Positions 13,171-25,679 of a stretch of DNA of 64,000 nt are shown in pieces. A program made the position numbers and the translations under genes. This DNA comes from Rhea pennata (Eukaryota > Chordata > Aves > Rheiformes > Rheidae), in the NCBI RefSeq assembly GCF_028389875.1, contig NC_084665.1:5663001-5727000 (forward strand), written 5' to 3'. The notes below the pieces were generated by a model, which did not search any database, was not told where the DNA came from, and worked only from the letters and a program-made list of their open reading frames with translations. The stretch's first letter is position 1. Every line of letters starts with the position of its first letter.

Positions 13171-16100
13171 AGACATACAACAGTTCTACAGTTTTAAATG
13201 GTGCTGGTTTACACTTAATTAAGCAGAGGTCAAGAAGCAAGTTAAATGATATAGCTTTCTTTATAGGAAAAAATAACATTTTTTCTAGAGTTTTGTACAT
13301 CTAGACTACCTGTTATATATTTTTAAAGTTTAAATACAGCTTCTTAATAAGCTACTTCTTCAAAAATTAGCTTGATTCACCTGAAAATTCTGACTCTCAA
13401 AAAATTGAATGTAAAGTCCATTCTGAAAAGAAACATATATGTTTAACACAGAGGCATCTGAACTATTTCACACAAGAATACCTTTAGGTTTCCTATAGCA
13501 GAATATCGTTCTACAAGATAGGAATCACATGGCACGATTTTTTTTCAGATTGTGACAGTTTTCTGAGATTCACAGCCTGTTACAGCCCTCAAGGGCTTTC
13601 TCTGACCAGGGAGTCATACTGTCTGACTTCCCTTAGTAGCTTTCTCTTTCCTCCTATTTTTTAATTTGGTTTGTTTGTTTCCTTGCTTCATACCATGCCC
13701 TTTGATGTGAAGGGCATTCAGTTCTACATCCAATAATCCATAAAGTTATAGGTGGACTTCCTTTAGTTCAGCGATATGCCAGAGACAGTATAGTTCATGT
13801 AACAGAGACTTTTGGGTGGCTTAAGATACCTGTGCTCATTTAAAATTTTCTCAGCTATAATTATTCATTAACTTTTATTTGAGACATATTTGTGTGTGAC
13901 CTTTAGAGTGTTCCATAAAAGATATTTTTATCAAGTCACTCAGGCCTCAGATCCAAAATTCATTTACCATACCCTTATTTAGGACCCATTGAAAATTATA
14001 GTTCATAAAATCATACATTAGTGCATTGCTAACTTTGGGCCTAAAGGGATATGTAGATTGTATTTGGACAACCTTTAAAACTTCTGCATCCAGAATATAT
14101 TTTAGAGGATTATGTCCTTGACACGCATGCATATGGATCTGGTGGCTGTTTCTCCATGACCTTTGATGTGCTCTACAGCACTTCTCCATCACCCCTAATA
14201 GAGTTCCTTAGGAGGGAGCAAGGTTGTGGACCCTCCTAGAAGCTTTTAGTGTCCTGTTCAAAGAAGCTCGTAATCCAAAAAGATTGTGGCATAAAAGCGT
14301 AAGGTTGGCAAAATAATACCACTAGCATCTCAGAGGTCTTAAACTGCTGATGTATCCATCAGTTCTTCAGCCAATTCCCTCCTAACTTTAAGAATGTCTG
14401 ATTAATCTCAACCAAACATTACAGGGGGTAGAAGCCTCAAGGATTAAAAAAATGCCTACCAGTTTTGTGAAAACTGGCAGCCAACTAGGGTTAAATAGGA
14501 TGCAGGTAATCATTTCCACCCAGAAAAGGTACAGTACAAGTTCAACAGACATGTGTTCTGCCAGCAGGCCAGTCAACACACATGCTGCTTGAAACCAAAC
14601 ACAGTCCGTATTGCCTCTTGCTCAAACAGTTATTCGGAGACACAAGAGGGAGCTGAGTGTGCCCTGGTAGGTGAAGCACTAGAGATAGTAGTATCGGGAA
14701 TGGTCTATTTTTCAGATAGTTCAGCACCCAGTCAGCAATAAGAAAATATCCAGTAAACTCAGGAATTATTAGGCTGAGTCCCACAAATCATGAGATTTTG
14801 AAACACAATCTCATAGTCTAGGGGGAGAGGGAAAGGTAGTACTTTGGAGATTTCCTGGTCTTCAGGCTGCATTCAGTTGCCTAATTTTCACTGCAGTTAT
14901 CTTATTTAAAATTGGGAGTCGTATTGAATTCACGTCGGTAAAATCACATCTTTTTTGGTTGTCTTTTGGTTATATTTTTTAAAAAAAGAAAACTAAGATT
15001 TTAATGTATATATTGATCCCAGGAACGGTAAGGAGAATGTCAGTATTACAAGATTCACTGCAAAGCAAAAGGAAGTCTTTGACTGGTGCTATATTTTATA
15101 GGTAAAAAGCTGTGTAGCAATCTAAGCGCTTCAGAATTTATTGACCTTTGACTTTAAAATAGCTCCTTAAATTTCAGCAGGGCTGTCATTTTAAGGATGC
15201 ATTGAAGTTACACCATCTATATCTGACTTTGTACGCATAAAAATAAATATTTTACATATGTACTACATGAGAGTTTAAGCCTTGGGCCAACAATTTTTTA
15301 AACGGGCTCTGGAGCTCTATTCTGAAATATAGCTCTTTGTCTACATTAGTGGCCTCATATTCAACAGTTGGTTGAAAACTCAGTTGTCCTCATTTAAAAA
15401 ATCAACCACTTAGCAATCTAGCCACATACTTTTTATATTCTCAGCCCAATAATCTCTAATTATTCTGGCTCAGAATTCCATTGAAACAGGGTTCAGAGTC
15501 ATTTTACAGACATTATTCTTTATTTTATATTGTCTAATTTAAAAAGGAAAAATATTTCAGATAATAACAACATTTTTTGAGAAAAAAAGGCATGAAAACC
15601 ATTTCTGTTCCAAAAATTGCTGATATGAAAACTTATGGGAAACAGCTCCTTTTATGAATAATTATTATTATTGTGTTTAAGAAATGGGCAAGATGCCTAG
15701 AAATTGAATGAAAGAATGAGCTATTAAATTGAAATATTAAATGAAATAACTGAATTAAAAGTGATCACATAAACTCTGCAGTAAATGTTGGGAGTTGTAG
15801 CTGATTGAACATATTTTCATCATCTGTTTTGTATGCTTAAATACAATTGCTTGATATAAGTAAACACATGATTGATATTCTGAATACTTAAGAATCTGCA
15901 TATGCATCACGGAATACTGAACAATTAAAACTTAATTTCAGTGTAGTTTGATTACATGTAAATTATTTCAATATTCTTTTTTTTTCCTGTTCTGTTTGCT
16001 CAGTGTGTGCTAACTACTCACTTTTTGAATGCACATCACTCTTGATTGATTGGACTGTGAGATGAGGAGGGCTCTGAAATTTCTTCTGCAAAAAAAAAGA

Positions 16101-19100
16101 TTGCCTTATAAATAATATTTGTGCCACAGCTCTCCCCCTGCAGATTATTTTCTAAATGTTGTGTACCCTTACTGAAGACAAGGAAAAAACCTGCTGCAGC
16201 CCTCCTTTATCAGCACAGCACAAGGAATATGCTTACATGGTCGGTGGGCATGTCTAAGAAGGCTTGTTGGTTGTAACTAGTCCCTAAAGAAATGTTGCCA
16301 TCTTTTCTGCACTGTATTTCTGTCCTGCTTGCATGAGCTCTCTCTCTCTCTTCCCTTCCTCCTCCCTCTGCATGATTTTTTTTTCTTCTGGTTCCTGGAC
16401 TTCATATTAGACATTTTGGTGGTACTTATAATATTAGAAATATCTTTTAAGGTGACCACTGACAGCCTGAAAAGTGTATCTCTGTCTTTAACTGACCGCA
16501 TACTATTTAGGTGATATGAAGTAGAAATGACAAAATTCTGCCTTTCAGTGTATTTGCTGAACTTGCCAAAAAATCGTTTTCCTCCTGCCAGGCCCCAGGC
16601 CAATGTGCCTCCCAGACACACGGCTTTTGAGTTGCAATATTTAAAATCAGATTCCTTTTGAACATCAAATTGTAGATTTAAAGGATCATATGAAACTCTG
16701 GTGCAAGCTGAGAATAGCCTCTCTGAACTTAATAGACAAAAAAGATAAGTAATTGAATAAATATTCGTGGCTTTCATGGTATCTATTGGGGTAAGTTACA
16801 TTCTGAAAACACGTGTAGGTAGCAGGTCTGCAACTTCGTCAGGGAGAGCGGGGCTGGATTCTCCTCTATCTCTGCCTTTGACCTGCCAAAGGGATATGAC
16901 CCTTGTCATATCCGCTCTGTGTCCCCGTCCTTAAAATAGATGTACTAACAGCCATCTGTTTTAGAGTTGTGTAGGATAGGTAAAAAGGTTGCAGAAGAGC
17001 ATACAGTAACTGTATTATTTTATTATATGAGTTTAAACTTAACATTTTATATCCTAAACAGCTTGCAGAGAAATGTTTTTCTATCTGTCTTGTATAGTTA
17101 ATCACAGTTTGAGAGTTTTAATCTTTAAGGTCATATTTCTGTTGGCTATCACTTTGACCAAACAAGTGGCTGAACTTCATGGTTTACAGGCAGATTTCCT
17201 TATCTCTGTTTTTCAAGAGACATATAAGTCTTGATTGCTAGAGTTACTGTGAAGCAAGCAATAAGTAACAAGCAGAGGGAAGGGAGCAGGGAGGACGCTT
17301 GCTTGAAGACCTGTACCCTATAGATGCTATTTTAGAAAGTAGATATTGCACCTTGTAATTATAGAACAGGGAAAAAAAGGGAAGATATTTTGCTGGGGAT
17401 TTTTTGGTTTGAGGAGCTGATAAAATGCAAGTGTGCTAGTAACAACAAGAGGTCTTCCTATGACAAAACATGCTTGAGGTCTCTCCTCTTCTCTATAGGT
17501 CTCTCCTGTGGAATAAAAACAAAAAATCCATGCCAGAGACTCAAAATAGCAAGTGTTTTCTAATAAAGCTAGTTTAAAAACCCTAGACATTCTTGACTGA
17601 TTTAATATTGTTTGCCGAAGTAATGCAAACTTGTCACTGTTGTTCGAAACCTTCACCTCATTTTAAAACAATTCTATTTATAATAATTTATCAAGCATCT
17701 ATGACTGTTATTTCCAGCTCTCTTGGTTTGTGAAGAGCATTTCTTGGGTAACCTTTCTTTCTTTCTTTTTTTTCCTTCTTTCCCCTCAGTGCAACTCTGA
17801 AAATAACGAGCTAACTTCACAGTTTTATGAATAGGGGCCATAATGAGACTGAAGTATGTGTGCTGATTAAAGAAAAAAAAATGAAATCTTTGTGAGACAG
17901 CGAAGAACTGACAGCTTTAAGGCCATGATTCCGTTCTGCAGGTCAATCAAAGGAAAACGTTACTTTATATTTTTTGGTTGCAAGCATTTTTGCTTTGGCA
18001 AGGGCAGATTTTATTCAAATAGTCTGTGTAGTTATAACTTTGGGGAAAAATGTGATGCAGACAACCTTTTTTGGGAGTCGTACAGCCTGTTTCTGTTCAG
18101 TTTCCCTTTTTGCTTCAATTTCCCCTCTAAGAACCAAGAACGTATATTTAATCCCTGATTGAAAAGAAAAATGTGCAGGAAAAGGATATACATGATAACT
18201 ATTCAAGATACATATATTGTAACACACACTTATTTGTCTTAATTAAAGCACAGCTTAAGAAGCAGGATTACAACACAATGTATTTTAATGTAAACTCCTT
18301 CATAAAAAGCATGTCAAAAAGCTTTGGCTAGATAGATGTGCATGATAAAAAGAAGGGGCACTGCCTGATCCCCAGTGATAAAGAGGTTAATCTTAATTCA
18401 TCCCTTCTCCTCTCTTAAGCAGGTGCTATGAGGAGGGCTGTAAATTAGTGCTGGGAAGGCACAGCAGGGAGATTAGCTTTGGGGAGGAACGGCCAAGGAG
18501 CAACGGGCAAGGAGAACACTCCTGTTTCCTAAGCTACTCTGCATATACAGAACGGTATAGGTACTGGCACCTATATTGGTTTGTCTTAAAAATATTTGTT
18601 GAGCAAGCACAAAGTACACCTTGCTAATACTGACAAGTCATAATTTCTTTTTTATACCATTGATGGCAAAGAAGCCATCTCCCTCCCAAACTTCAAGCAG
18701 CATCTGATCTACTGCAGATATTTTTAAATAGGGAAAAGGGGGAAACTTTACCTGTTTACCAGGGGAAAATATAGAAGTTATTCTGCCTACAATAATTGAA
18801 ATAAAATTGGGGTGTTTTGTTGTTTTGCAAATACAAAAATAATCTCACCAAATCCTCCTTTTAAGAGGTTTTTAAACAGGTTTGATGGAATGCAGTAGAA
18901 AAGAATGTATACTAATAGAATCATTTTTTCCTCACAATATCAATTGTATTGTCACATGGAGAATATCCACTAGCACCGTGAATACCCACGTCTAGCACGA
19001 GGGGCACAACCCAGTGCAGAATTTGTCAGTGTGATGTGCAGTTTGGTATATGTTCTCAGAAAGCCTCTGGTGAACAGCTTGTTTCCTCCTGCTTCTATAG

Positions 19101-19268
19101 ATACCCCCAAGATTGCACACAGGAGGATGTATACAGCCTTCCATAGTGTCTCCTGCCCATGTAGGTGTTTGCTGTAATTGCCAGGAGATGGTACCAATTC
19201 TACGGTGCGTTGTCTCTGGGTAAAGAAAAGCTGACATTAGAAATGTAAGGAACTGCTACCATCTCAGG

Positions 19269-19297
19269 CTATATATATATATATTTATATATACACA
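19269..19297. repeat. (TA)n microsatellite
   Basis: Alternating TA tract with one TTT interruption, about 300 bases upstream of a WDPCP exon. Confidence 0.9.
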
Positions 19298-19575
19298 CTC
19301 CCAGCAACCTTCAACTTTAATAAAATCTGATGGTACCCAACACAGAACACAACGTCTGCTGAAGTTTTTTAAAGATAAGGAGGGTTAAGAACAGTCACTG
19401 TCCTGTCTTACAGTTCTGCAGTTCTACTACGAGGATGTGAAGAGTTTCTCCAGTAAGCCTTTGCCATCGCTTTTGAAGAGAGCTGAAGGACTTCATCTAC
19501 CCATTAAAAAAAATTGATGCAGCTCTTATATTTGACGTTGTCCCCAGCAAGTAATACGCTTCCTTTTTCTTACAG

Positions 19576-19639
19576 GTATCAGAGATTTGAAAAAGCATTT
19601 CTGCTAGCTGTTGACATAGGTGCTCGGGACCTGTTTATG
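19576..19639 (+). CDS. WDPCP: WDPCP exon (64 nt, internal)
   Basis: Short internal exon of WDPCP. The acceptor is CTTTTTCTTACAG, ending at 19575, and the donor is ATG|GTGAGT at 19640. The first G completes the Arg codon split by the exon ending at 2696. The exon then reads Tyr-Gln-Arg-Phe-Glu-Lys-Ala-Phe-Leu-Leu-Ala-Val-Asp-Ile-Gly-Ala-Arg-Asp-Leu-Phe-Met, a block I recognise as strongly conserved in vertebrate WDPCP. It leaves in phase 0, which fits the start of the exon at 25577. The match of both phases is independent support that the two exons are consecutive. Confidence 0.88.
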
Positions 19640-22600
19640 GTGAGTCATTTCTTGGAGGCTGTTGTCAGGATGAGTTAGTTGTCAGCTTTTGTGCACGCTA
19701 AAAAAGGATCAGTGTCATTTGCAGTCTTAGACACATACTGAGGACAGCATTGTTCTACCTACCTTGCCCCTTGCCACCACAAAACTGCTCAATAGCAATT
19801 GAGTATGTTTTGAGTCACTGACATTTTGCCTAGCATGGCCTAAAGGCTGTTCTATGTTTTCCAGGAATTAATGCATATGGCTTTGAACTTTCCCCTTCTT
19901 CATCTGTCCTGATGTGGGTGAATGTCATCTTTCACTCTAATAAGCTTATATGTTTCTAATCCATTCCTTTAAGAAGTACAACTGCTGAGTCCATGACACA
20001 AGAGACGGCCATATCCTGGGGATCCTGAATGCTCTTAGTTTGTCTCTCAGGGTTTTGTGAAAAGTGACAAATTATGAACGCTTCTGCAGGTACTTTTAAA
20101 ACAACAAAGCTCAGCAGCATCAACCCAAGGGTTTTTACATTTCATGCACTCTCTGCCCCCTCCCATTTAATTAGCTACAAAAGTAAAATTAACCAGCTCT
20201 TAAAAGGTCCTCTGTGCAAGCTCTGCAGGAGGCTCTTGTTTTATAAGATCTTGCACCACAATGTCACAGTGAGGTCAGATGGACAAAGCCAGTCGGGCTT
20301 TGCTAGTCTCTCAGCATGTTGCTGCCCCACAGCTGATTTCATTGTTTTCAAAGAAACAATAGGAAAAGGGCTTGTTTAAAAAGAGTCCCTTTGAACGACT
20401 GGTTTGCTTGACTCTTTTGCATAATGAAGACATTCTGTTGTTTAAATTAAGCTTTGACACTAGATGTTAATATCATTTATCCCATTAAGTCACTTGCCCT
20501 GCTAGTTTGATCTTGATATTTAAATTGTATGTTAAATTACACAATTAAATCCTGCTTTTATGGGTTATGAAAATTCTCTTCTAATTATATAAAAAGTTGT
20601 GTGAACCTTTTGATGTTTTCTTCACGGCTCTAATCATCTGGCTTGTTCCATCTAATTAGAAAGATGTGAATACTGCGATAAACTTTTCTAAGTATGCATC
20701 AAAAGAATGTGATGGAAATGTCAGACTTTTAGGAAATTCATTACATGTTTTATATTTACTCCCCTCATTTTTTCCTCTTTTTTATCTGAGCTTTTTCCTT
20801 CTCTCATTTTATTTTATTCTTAAACACAACTTTTTCAAGACTAACGTTATACTGATCAAGCTGAGCACTGCAGCCACTTACAAGATTCAGACTGTCAGAT
20901 ATCTATGGAAGGATACAGCATTTTATCAGGGCTCTCACACCATAAAGAAAATAAATCCTTCCTATATAATGGCACCATTCCACCAGAACAAATGCCCGAG
21001 CATTTGGCCTGCCACCTCGAGGACTGAGAGCATTTTCTACATGGCTGAAATGCAGACATACCTTTTTCTCTTTGCTTTCCTGTGCTCATGATGGGGCTGA
21101 GGTTGTGCCTGTCACAAGATGGGGAACACCAGGGCTTGCTCAGGAGATGGGTGCAAACCTGCTCCTATGAGAGAGGGACTCGGCACGTTGTTCCACTCGT
21201 GGGAGTGTGTCCTCCTCCAAGCCAAAAGGTTATCCAGCTTTCTTCTAGAGGAGATCTAAGGCTCACGCTGAAGTCAGCTCCATCCTTTCCTGCTCTCTTC
21301 ATATTGCCTTTCCTCTCTCAGGACCTCCTCTCCCTGTCCCCAGTGCTGCCTTTGGGCGCAATTCTAATTTCGCCACTGCTTTTAAACAAACATAAATGTA
21401 TGTTTCCACGTAATTTTTCCTGACTTACATTTTTGTGCTATGAAAACAAGTTTGATATTGACCTTGTTCTCCCAGAGCTTCTAGTGCCTAGATGCCCATC
21501 TCAAATGCATCTATCCCATCTCAGCTATGTAGAGGTTAGACATTTAAGTGTTATGTTTGAGATTCAGGGCCTCATCATTTCCTCTAAGTTCCGTCACAAG
21601 TAGCACACAGCCCTGCCTCTTCAAGCCCTCCATCAATTCTCTCCCTCCTCTGGGAAAACTCCTTTAGCTAATTCATCACCTAAGCAAAGTATGAGTGAAC
21701 AGACTTTGCAGTAAGGTAACAATGGCATTGCTGCAAGACAGCTAAGTCCAGAAGTCAGGAAGTTAAAAGATAAATAGCTCATAAAAAGTATTCTTTTGCA
21801 CCACAGTAGTTTCTAGGGAATGGAGCTTCATTGCTTTAAATATTGCATGAAAACAAGAAATAGATAACCTCTTCCCTGAAAGCTTACAGTCCTCCTGGAT
21901 ATTAGTATAACAGAACTATTGCTAAGCCTAAGGGTTGTACATCCTTTGCTTCTGCTTGGCATTGCATAATTTGTATATATTGTTTATACAGGTCAAAATG
22001 TAATTAATAACGTACAACTTTACCTATACTTAAAGTATTTATGATTATGTGCAATATGAATAACTAACATATAGGTCAGTTATTTGTACTGTTGCTTTAC
22101 AGACCAGCTGAATCAGTTTATGAAACTGCAGCCATCCCTAGGAGTGACACCTTATTCTCATTTGATTTAATGGTATTTCAAGAAGAAATAGTGGACTAAA
22201 GATAGATATCTGATGGCATACACAAGATGAGAAACAAAAAAGATATTTATTAAAGGAACAGAGAAGGAGAAAAATAAAGGATGGAGAGGAGCAGAGATAA
22301 CAGAGGCTGAGAGGAGCTTTGGGTCGAATACCTGCCTTTTGTTGAGTACCTGTCTCCCGGCACTTCTAAGTAAATGGCTTGTATCATGGAGAATTTATCT
22401 TGAACAAACAGAGCACTGCAGCCTTCCTGACAATTATTTTGAGATTGCAAAAAGTTTGACAGAATGCTATCTAAAGACTAATTTCTTTCATAGAAGTGAA
22501 AAAAAGGCTTAAAAGTTACTCCTTAACCATAACTATAGCGTCACTAGTATGATGCCATAACAAGACACACAGACACTGCTGTGTCTCCCCATAAGCTTTA

Positions 22601-25576
22601 CCATCACGTCATATCTAAGTCCATCAATTATTATCATCTCCTACAAAGTTCAATAAAAAAAAATAAAATTGAAAAGGACATAATATCATGAACAACAGCT
22701 ACATATATTGGACAGTGATTGATCCAATCTGTGACAGAAAAGATCAAGCGATAGAAGGTTTGTTAACTTAAAATCCTTTTGTAGTATGCTCCAGCTCTCA
22801 GCTGCTGAAAATTCAAAAGGCCATCTCTTGTACCAAAGGTAGCAAAAAGGCGAGGAAAAGACACTTTAATAAAAGTGTCAGATCTTGGGTGATACACTGA
22901 TGAGGAAAGTGCATGTTTCGAAGAAGTGTTGGAATTTTGCCCAGAAATATCCTATAGACAAATGTGCATCAGGGTTTCAAATGACTTTGCTCACTGAGGG
23001 CTAGCTCTGTGATTCACAAAGATGAGGGTAAAAAGGAACTCCAAAAAGTAATCAAACTGTTAGATAATAAAATACAGCCCTTTCAACAAACTCCTGATAA
23101 GCAGCTGGAAACTGTGTTTATCCCTCACCACTGTTTTTGAGAGGGACCTGATCTTTGAACTGTTAAATTCTTAGATAATTGGGTAAAAAAAATGTAGCAA
23201 ATATTCATCTAAATTTTTTTTTTTTTAAATTTCCTGACATTCTTTTAGGCACCCTGTAATTTAGCGGTTTTCTCTTTTATTTATTTTATGGTTTTTTCGT
23301 ACTCAGAGATTTAGAAATTCTTTCTAAAAAACATTTTTTGGCTAAGTTGAATGGAGGCCACCTCAATTTGGTCTGAAATTATTTAATCGGCGTATTTTAC
23401 ACCTACAATCTTCTCTATCTAAAACTTGTTTACAAATGGAGACAAAAATGAAAAAAAAATTAATTTATTCTTATGGCAGCAACTTATGACACCATACAGA
23501 AGGCCACTTAGCAGGCTGTTGCTACATCTTTATTTTCCTACAAAGCCACCATTAGTAAGTGATTAGTAAGCATCTTTATACTTCTTCATACAAAACAAAG
23601 ACCATGTCAAAAAATAGGATCTGAAAGTAGCAGATTTCTTCATATAAACAGCATGAGCATCCTCTTAACTGGAAGCACTTTGTCATGTTCTGCAGTTGTT
23701 TCCATCCCCTACCCAAGTTTATTATTTAAAACTGTGTTAAAGTGTACAATACTTCTCTGAGTTTAAACAACAGAGAGTCATTAAGCCTAGTCAGAATAGA
23801 CTTTAAATTGATGAACATAATCTAGCTATACATTCAAATACTTATAAGCTCAGGCTTGTTCGAGAGCCCTTAGGTTTTCTATTGTTATCTGAGTGAGCTG
23901 ACAAGATCTGCTTTGTAATCTTCATAGAAGTCATACCTTGCTACTCAGGCCCTTTCCCATGACAACCCTGTTAAACCTAAAAAGAGAGGAAGTGCAGAGT
24001 TCACAAGTTCATGCGTCCTTACGTTGCCCCAAGACACTTCAGCATTTTTTTTAAGTCACACCTGTGTTTGTAATCAGAAAACGCTGCCATCTCCTCCGAA
24101 TTGTTGGGATGGTGAAAGTCAGCACCACGTTCTGCTGTGCAATCAGCCTCATTCCCGAACCTTCTCTGCCTGCCTCTTGGTTTTTTTTTTTTTTTTTTTT
24201 TTTTTTTTCTTTTTTTAATTAAACAAGAGAAGAATACAGGCAGTATCTTTTTTTCTCCCATTCAATGTTACTGCTCTCACTTTTTTCATCTGCCTTGTCT
24301 TTCTAGAGTTGGCTCACCTATTTGTGTCAGGGTTTCTGTCATGTTGACGAAGATGTCAGTAAATTCATCCAGAGGAGGACAGTTTCACCTGCAGGCTTCT
24401 GAATTAGTGAGAATACATTTGCTTTTATGGTATGCAGAGGTCAATATTTCCAGCAAATGCTTCTTTTCCCTTGAAATTCCTGCATGCAAATAGAGTACAG
24501 AACAGTGGCCAGCAATGACTTACATTTTTGGATACCAATTGCCATTTTCAGCACAAAAAGCACCCCAACTTTGCCAGTGGGCAAGGGCTTTCATTCTTAC
24601 TTCATCTGTTTCAATTCAGGCACAGATCAGCCTGTGATTCTGACACCAAAGGAAAGAGGTTTCATTGTCTCCTTGCTAATAATCAAGGATAAAACTTTAC
24701 TTCGAAGACTAAAATCGAGGGCAGGGAGACGGTAGTTTGTCACTGGGAATATATTCTCCTGCAAACTCCACTGTGTGTAGTACAGGTGTTTGGCACCTCC
24801 AAGGTGAAAACACAGTTAAAAGCTTTGCAGTTCACCGTGTAATGATAAACCCCTTCTGCAGCTCTCTAATTTTTAACCCTAGGCTAAAGACTCGATCTGG
24901 ATTACTGGCAATGATTCATGCTCGCCAACAAAAGTTTTGGAAAACCTATTGTGTAACTGTAGTCAGGGAATTCTAGAGTGACACAGAAATCCTGTCACCT
25001 GTGTGGATTTTAAAACTATTGAGCGCGGTTGCTCTTATTACCTCTAATATCAGCACAGGGAAGACTATGACCATCTTACTCAAAGAACTGTGAGTGTAAC
25101 ATGACAACCTCCAAAGCAAAATCAGTCCCCAAAAGTTTACTCCCAAACTCATGAATTAGGTGGAAGCATAGCACACTTCAAATGCAGGCTCTGAGCCAGA
25201 AGAGTTTGAGTACTTCAGATCTGATGTAGACAGAGCCACCTCCTAGCAATCCTCTTCTAATTCCTGTTGCACCAACCAATGTAACTTAAAAGCAGACAGA
25301 TTGGTTTCATTCACACATGGAGTCAATAGCTTTGCTTTTATCAGTGCATGATTGGTCCGCGTTTTATTCATTGTTAACAAGAAACGCTGTATTCAACAGC
25401 ACAAGTAAGATAATAAATTTGCATTGGGAGAGAATGAAAATGTAGCAGTAGGTTCATCAGTTCCATCTGTGTTTGTGATCTAAATAATAAAAGAGCCTCT
25501 TTCTTTCAAATTCTCTTTTGTTACTCCTATGAGATTCATTTTAGATTAATCTTTTATTTTTCTTTTATTTTCAAAG
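19640..25576 (+). other. WDPCP: WDPCP intron
   Basis: A 5.9-kb AT-rich intron. It contains a homeodomain-motif-rich stretch near 20.4-20.7 kb and a T-rich run at 24.18 kb. I see no gene. The open frames at 20666-21091 and 24137-24493 are taken as chance. Confidence 0.6.
24181..24216. repeat. poly(T) tract
   Basis: 28 consecutive T, then a single C and further T. It could be the A-tail of an antisense insertion, but I recognise no retroelement body on either side. Confidence 0.9.
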
Positions 25577-25679
25577 GACATTCATTACGTTGCACTAGAT
25601 AAGGGTGAATTGGCACTAGCTGAAGTGGCAAAGAAAAAGGCTAATGACATTGATGCAGAATCAATAACTACTGGAATTG
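25577..25679 (+). CDS. WDPCP: WDPCP exon (103 nt, internal)
   Basis: The acceptor is TTTTCAAAG, ending at 25576. The donor is ATTG|GTAAGA at 25680. It reads Asp-Ile-His-Tyr-Val-Ala-Leu-Asp-Lys-Gly-Glu-Leu-Ala-Leu-Ala-Glu-Val-Ala and goes on to DIDAESITTGI. This closely resembles the human stretch that ends DIDAESITSGV, as I remember it. The exon enters in phase 0 and leaves in phase 1 with a single G, so the next exon must start by completing a GNN codon. In human the next residue is Glu (GAR), which favours the candidate at 30608 as the following exon. Confidence 0.87.

Larger units (their letters stand above)
11698..19575 (+). other. WDPCP: WDPCP intron, right part
   Basis: Rest of the 16.9-kb intron. 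It is AT-rich, with one possible MIR-like fragment near 12.9-13.2 kb and a TA microsatellite at 19.27 kb. The 166-codon antisense open frame at 16277-16777 shows no family features and has a Lys/Arg-rich low-complexity end. I do not call it a gene. Confidence 0.6.

Noticed and set aside
16277-16777. 166-codon open frame on - in a WDPCP intron
   Set aside because: No family resemblance; ends in a Lys/Arg-rich low-complexity stretch; no splice or promoter support.
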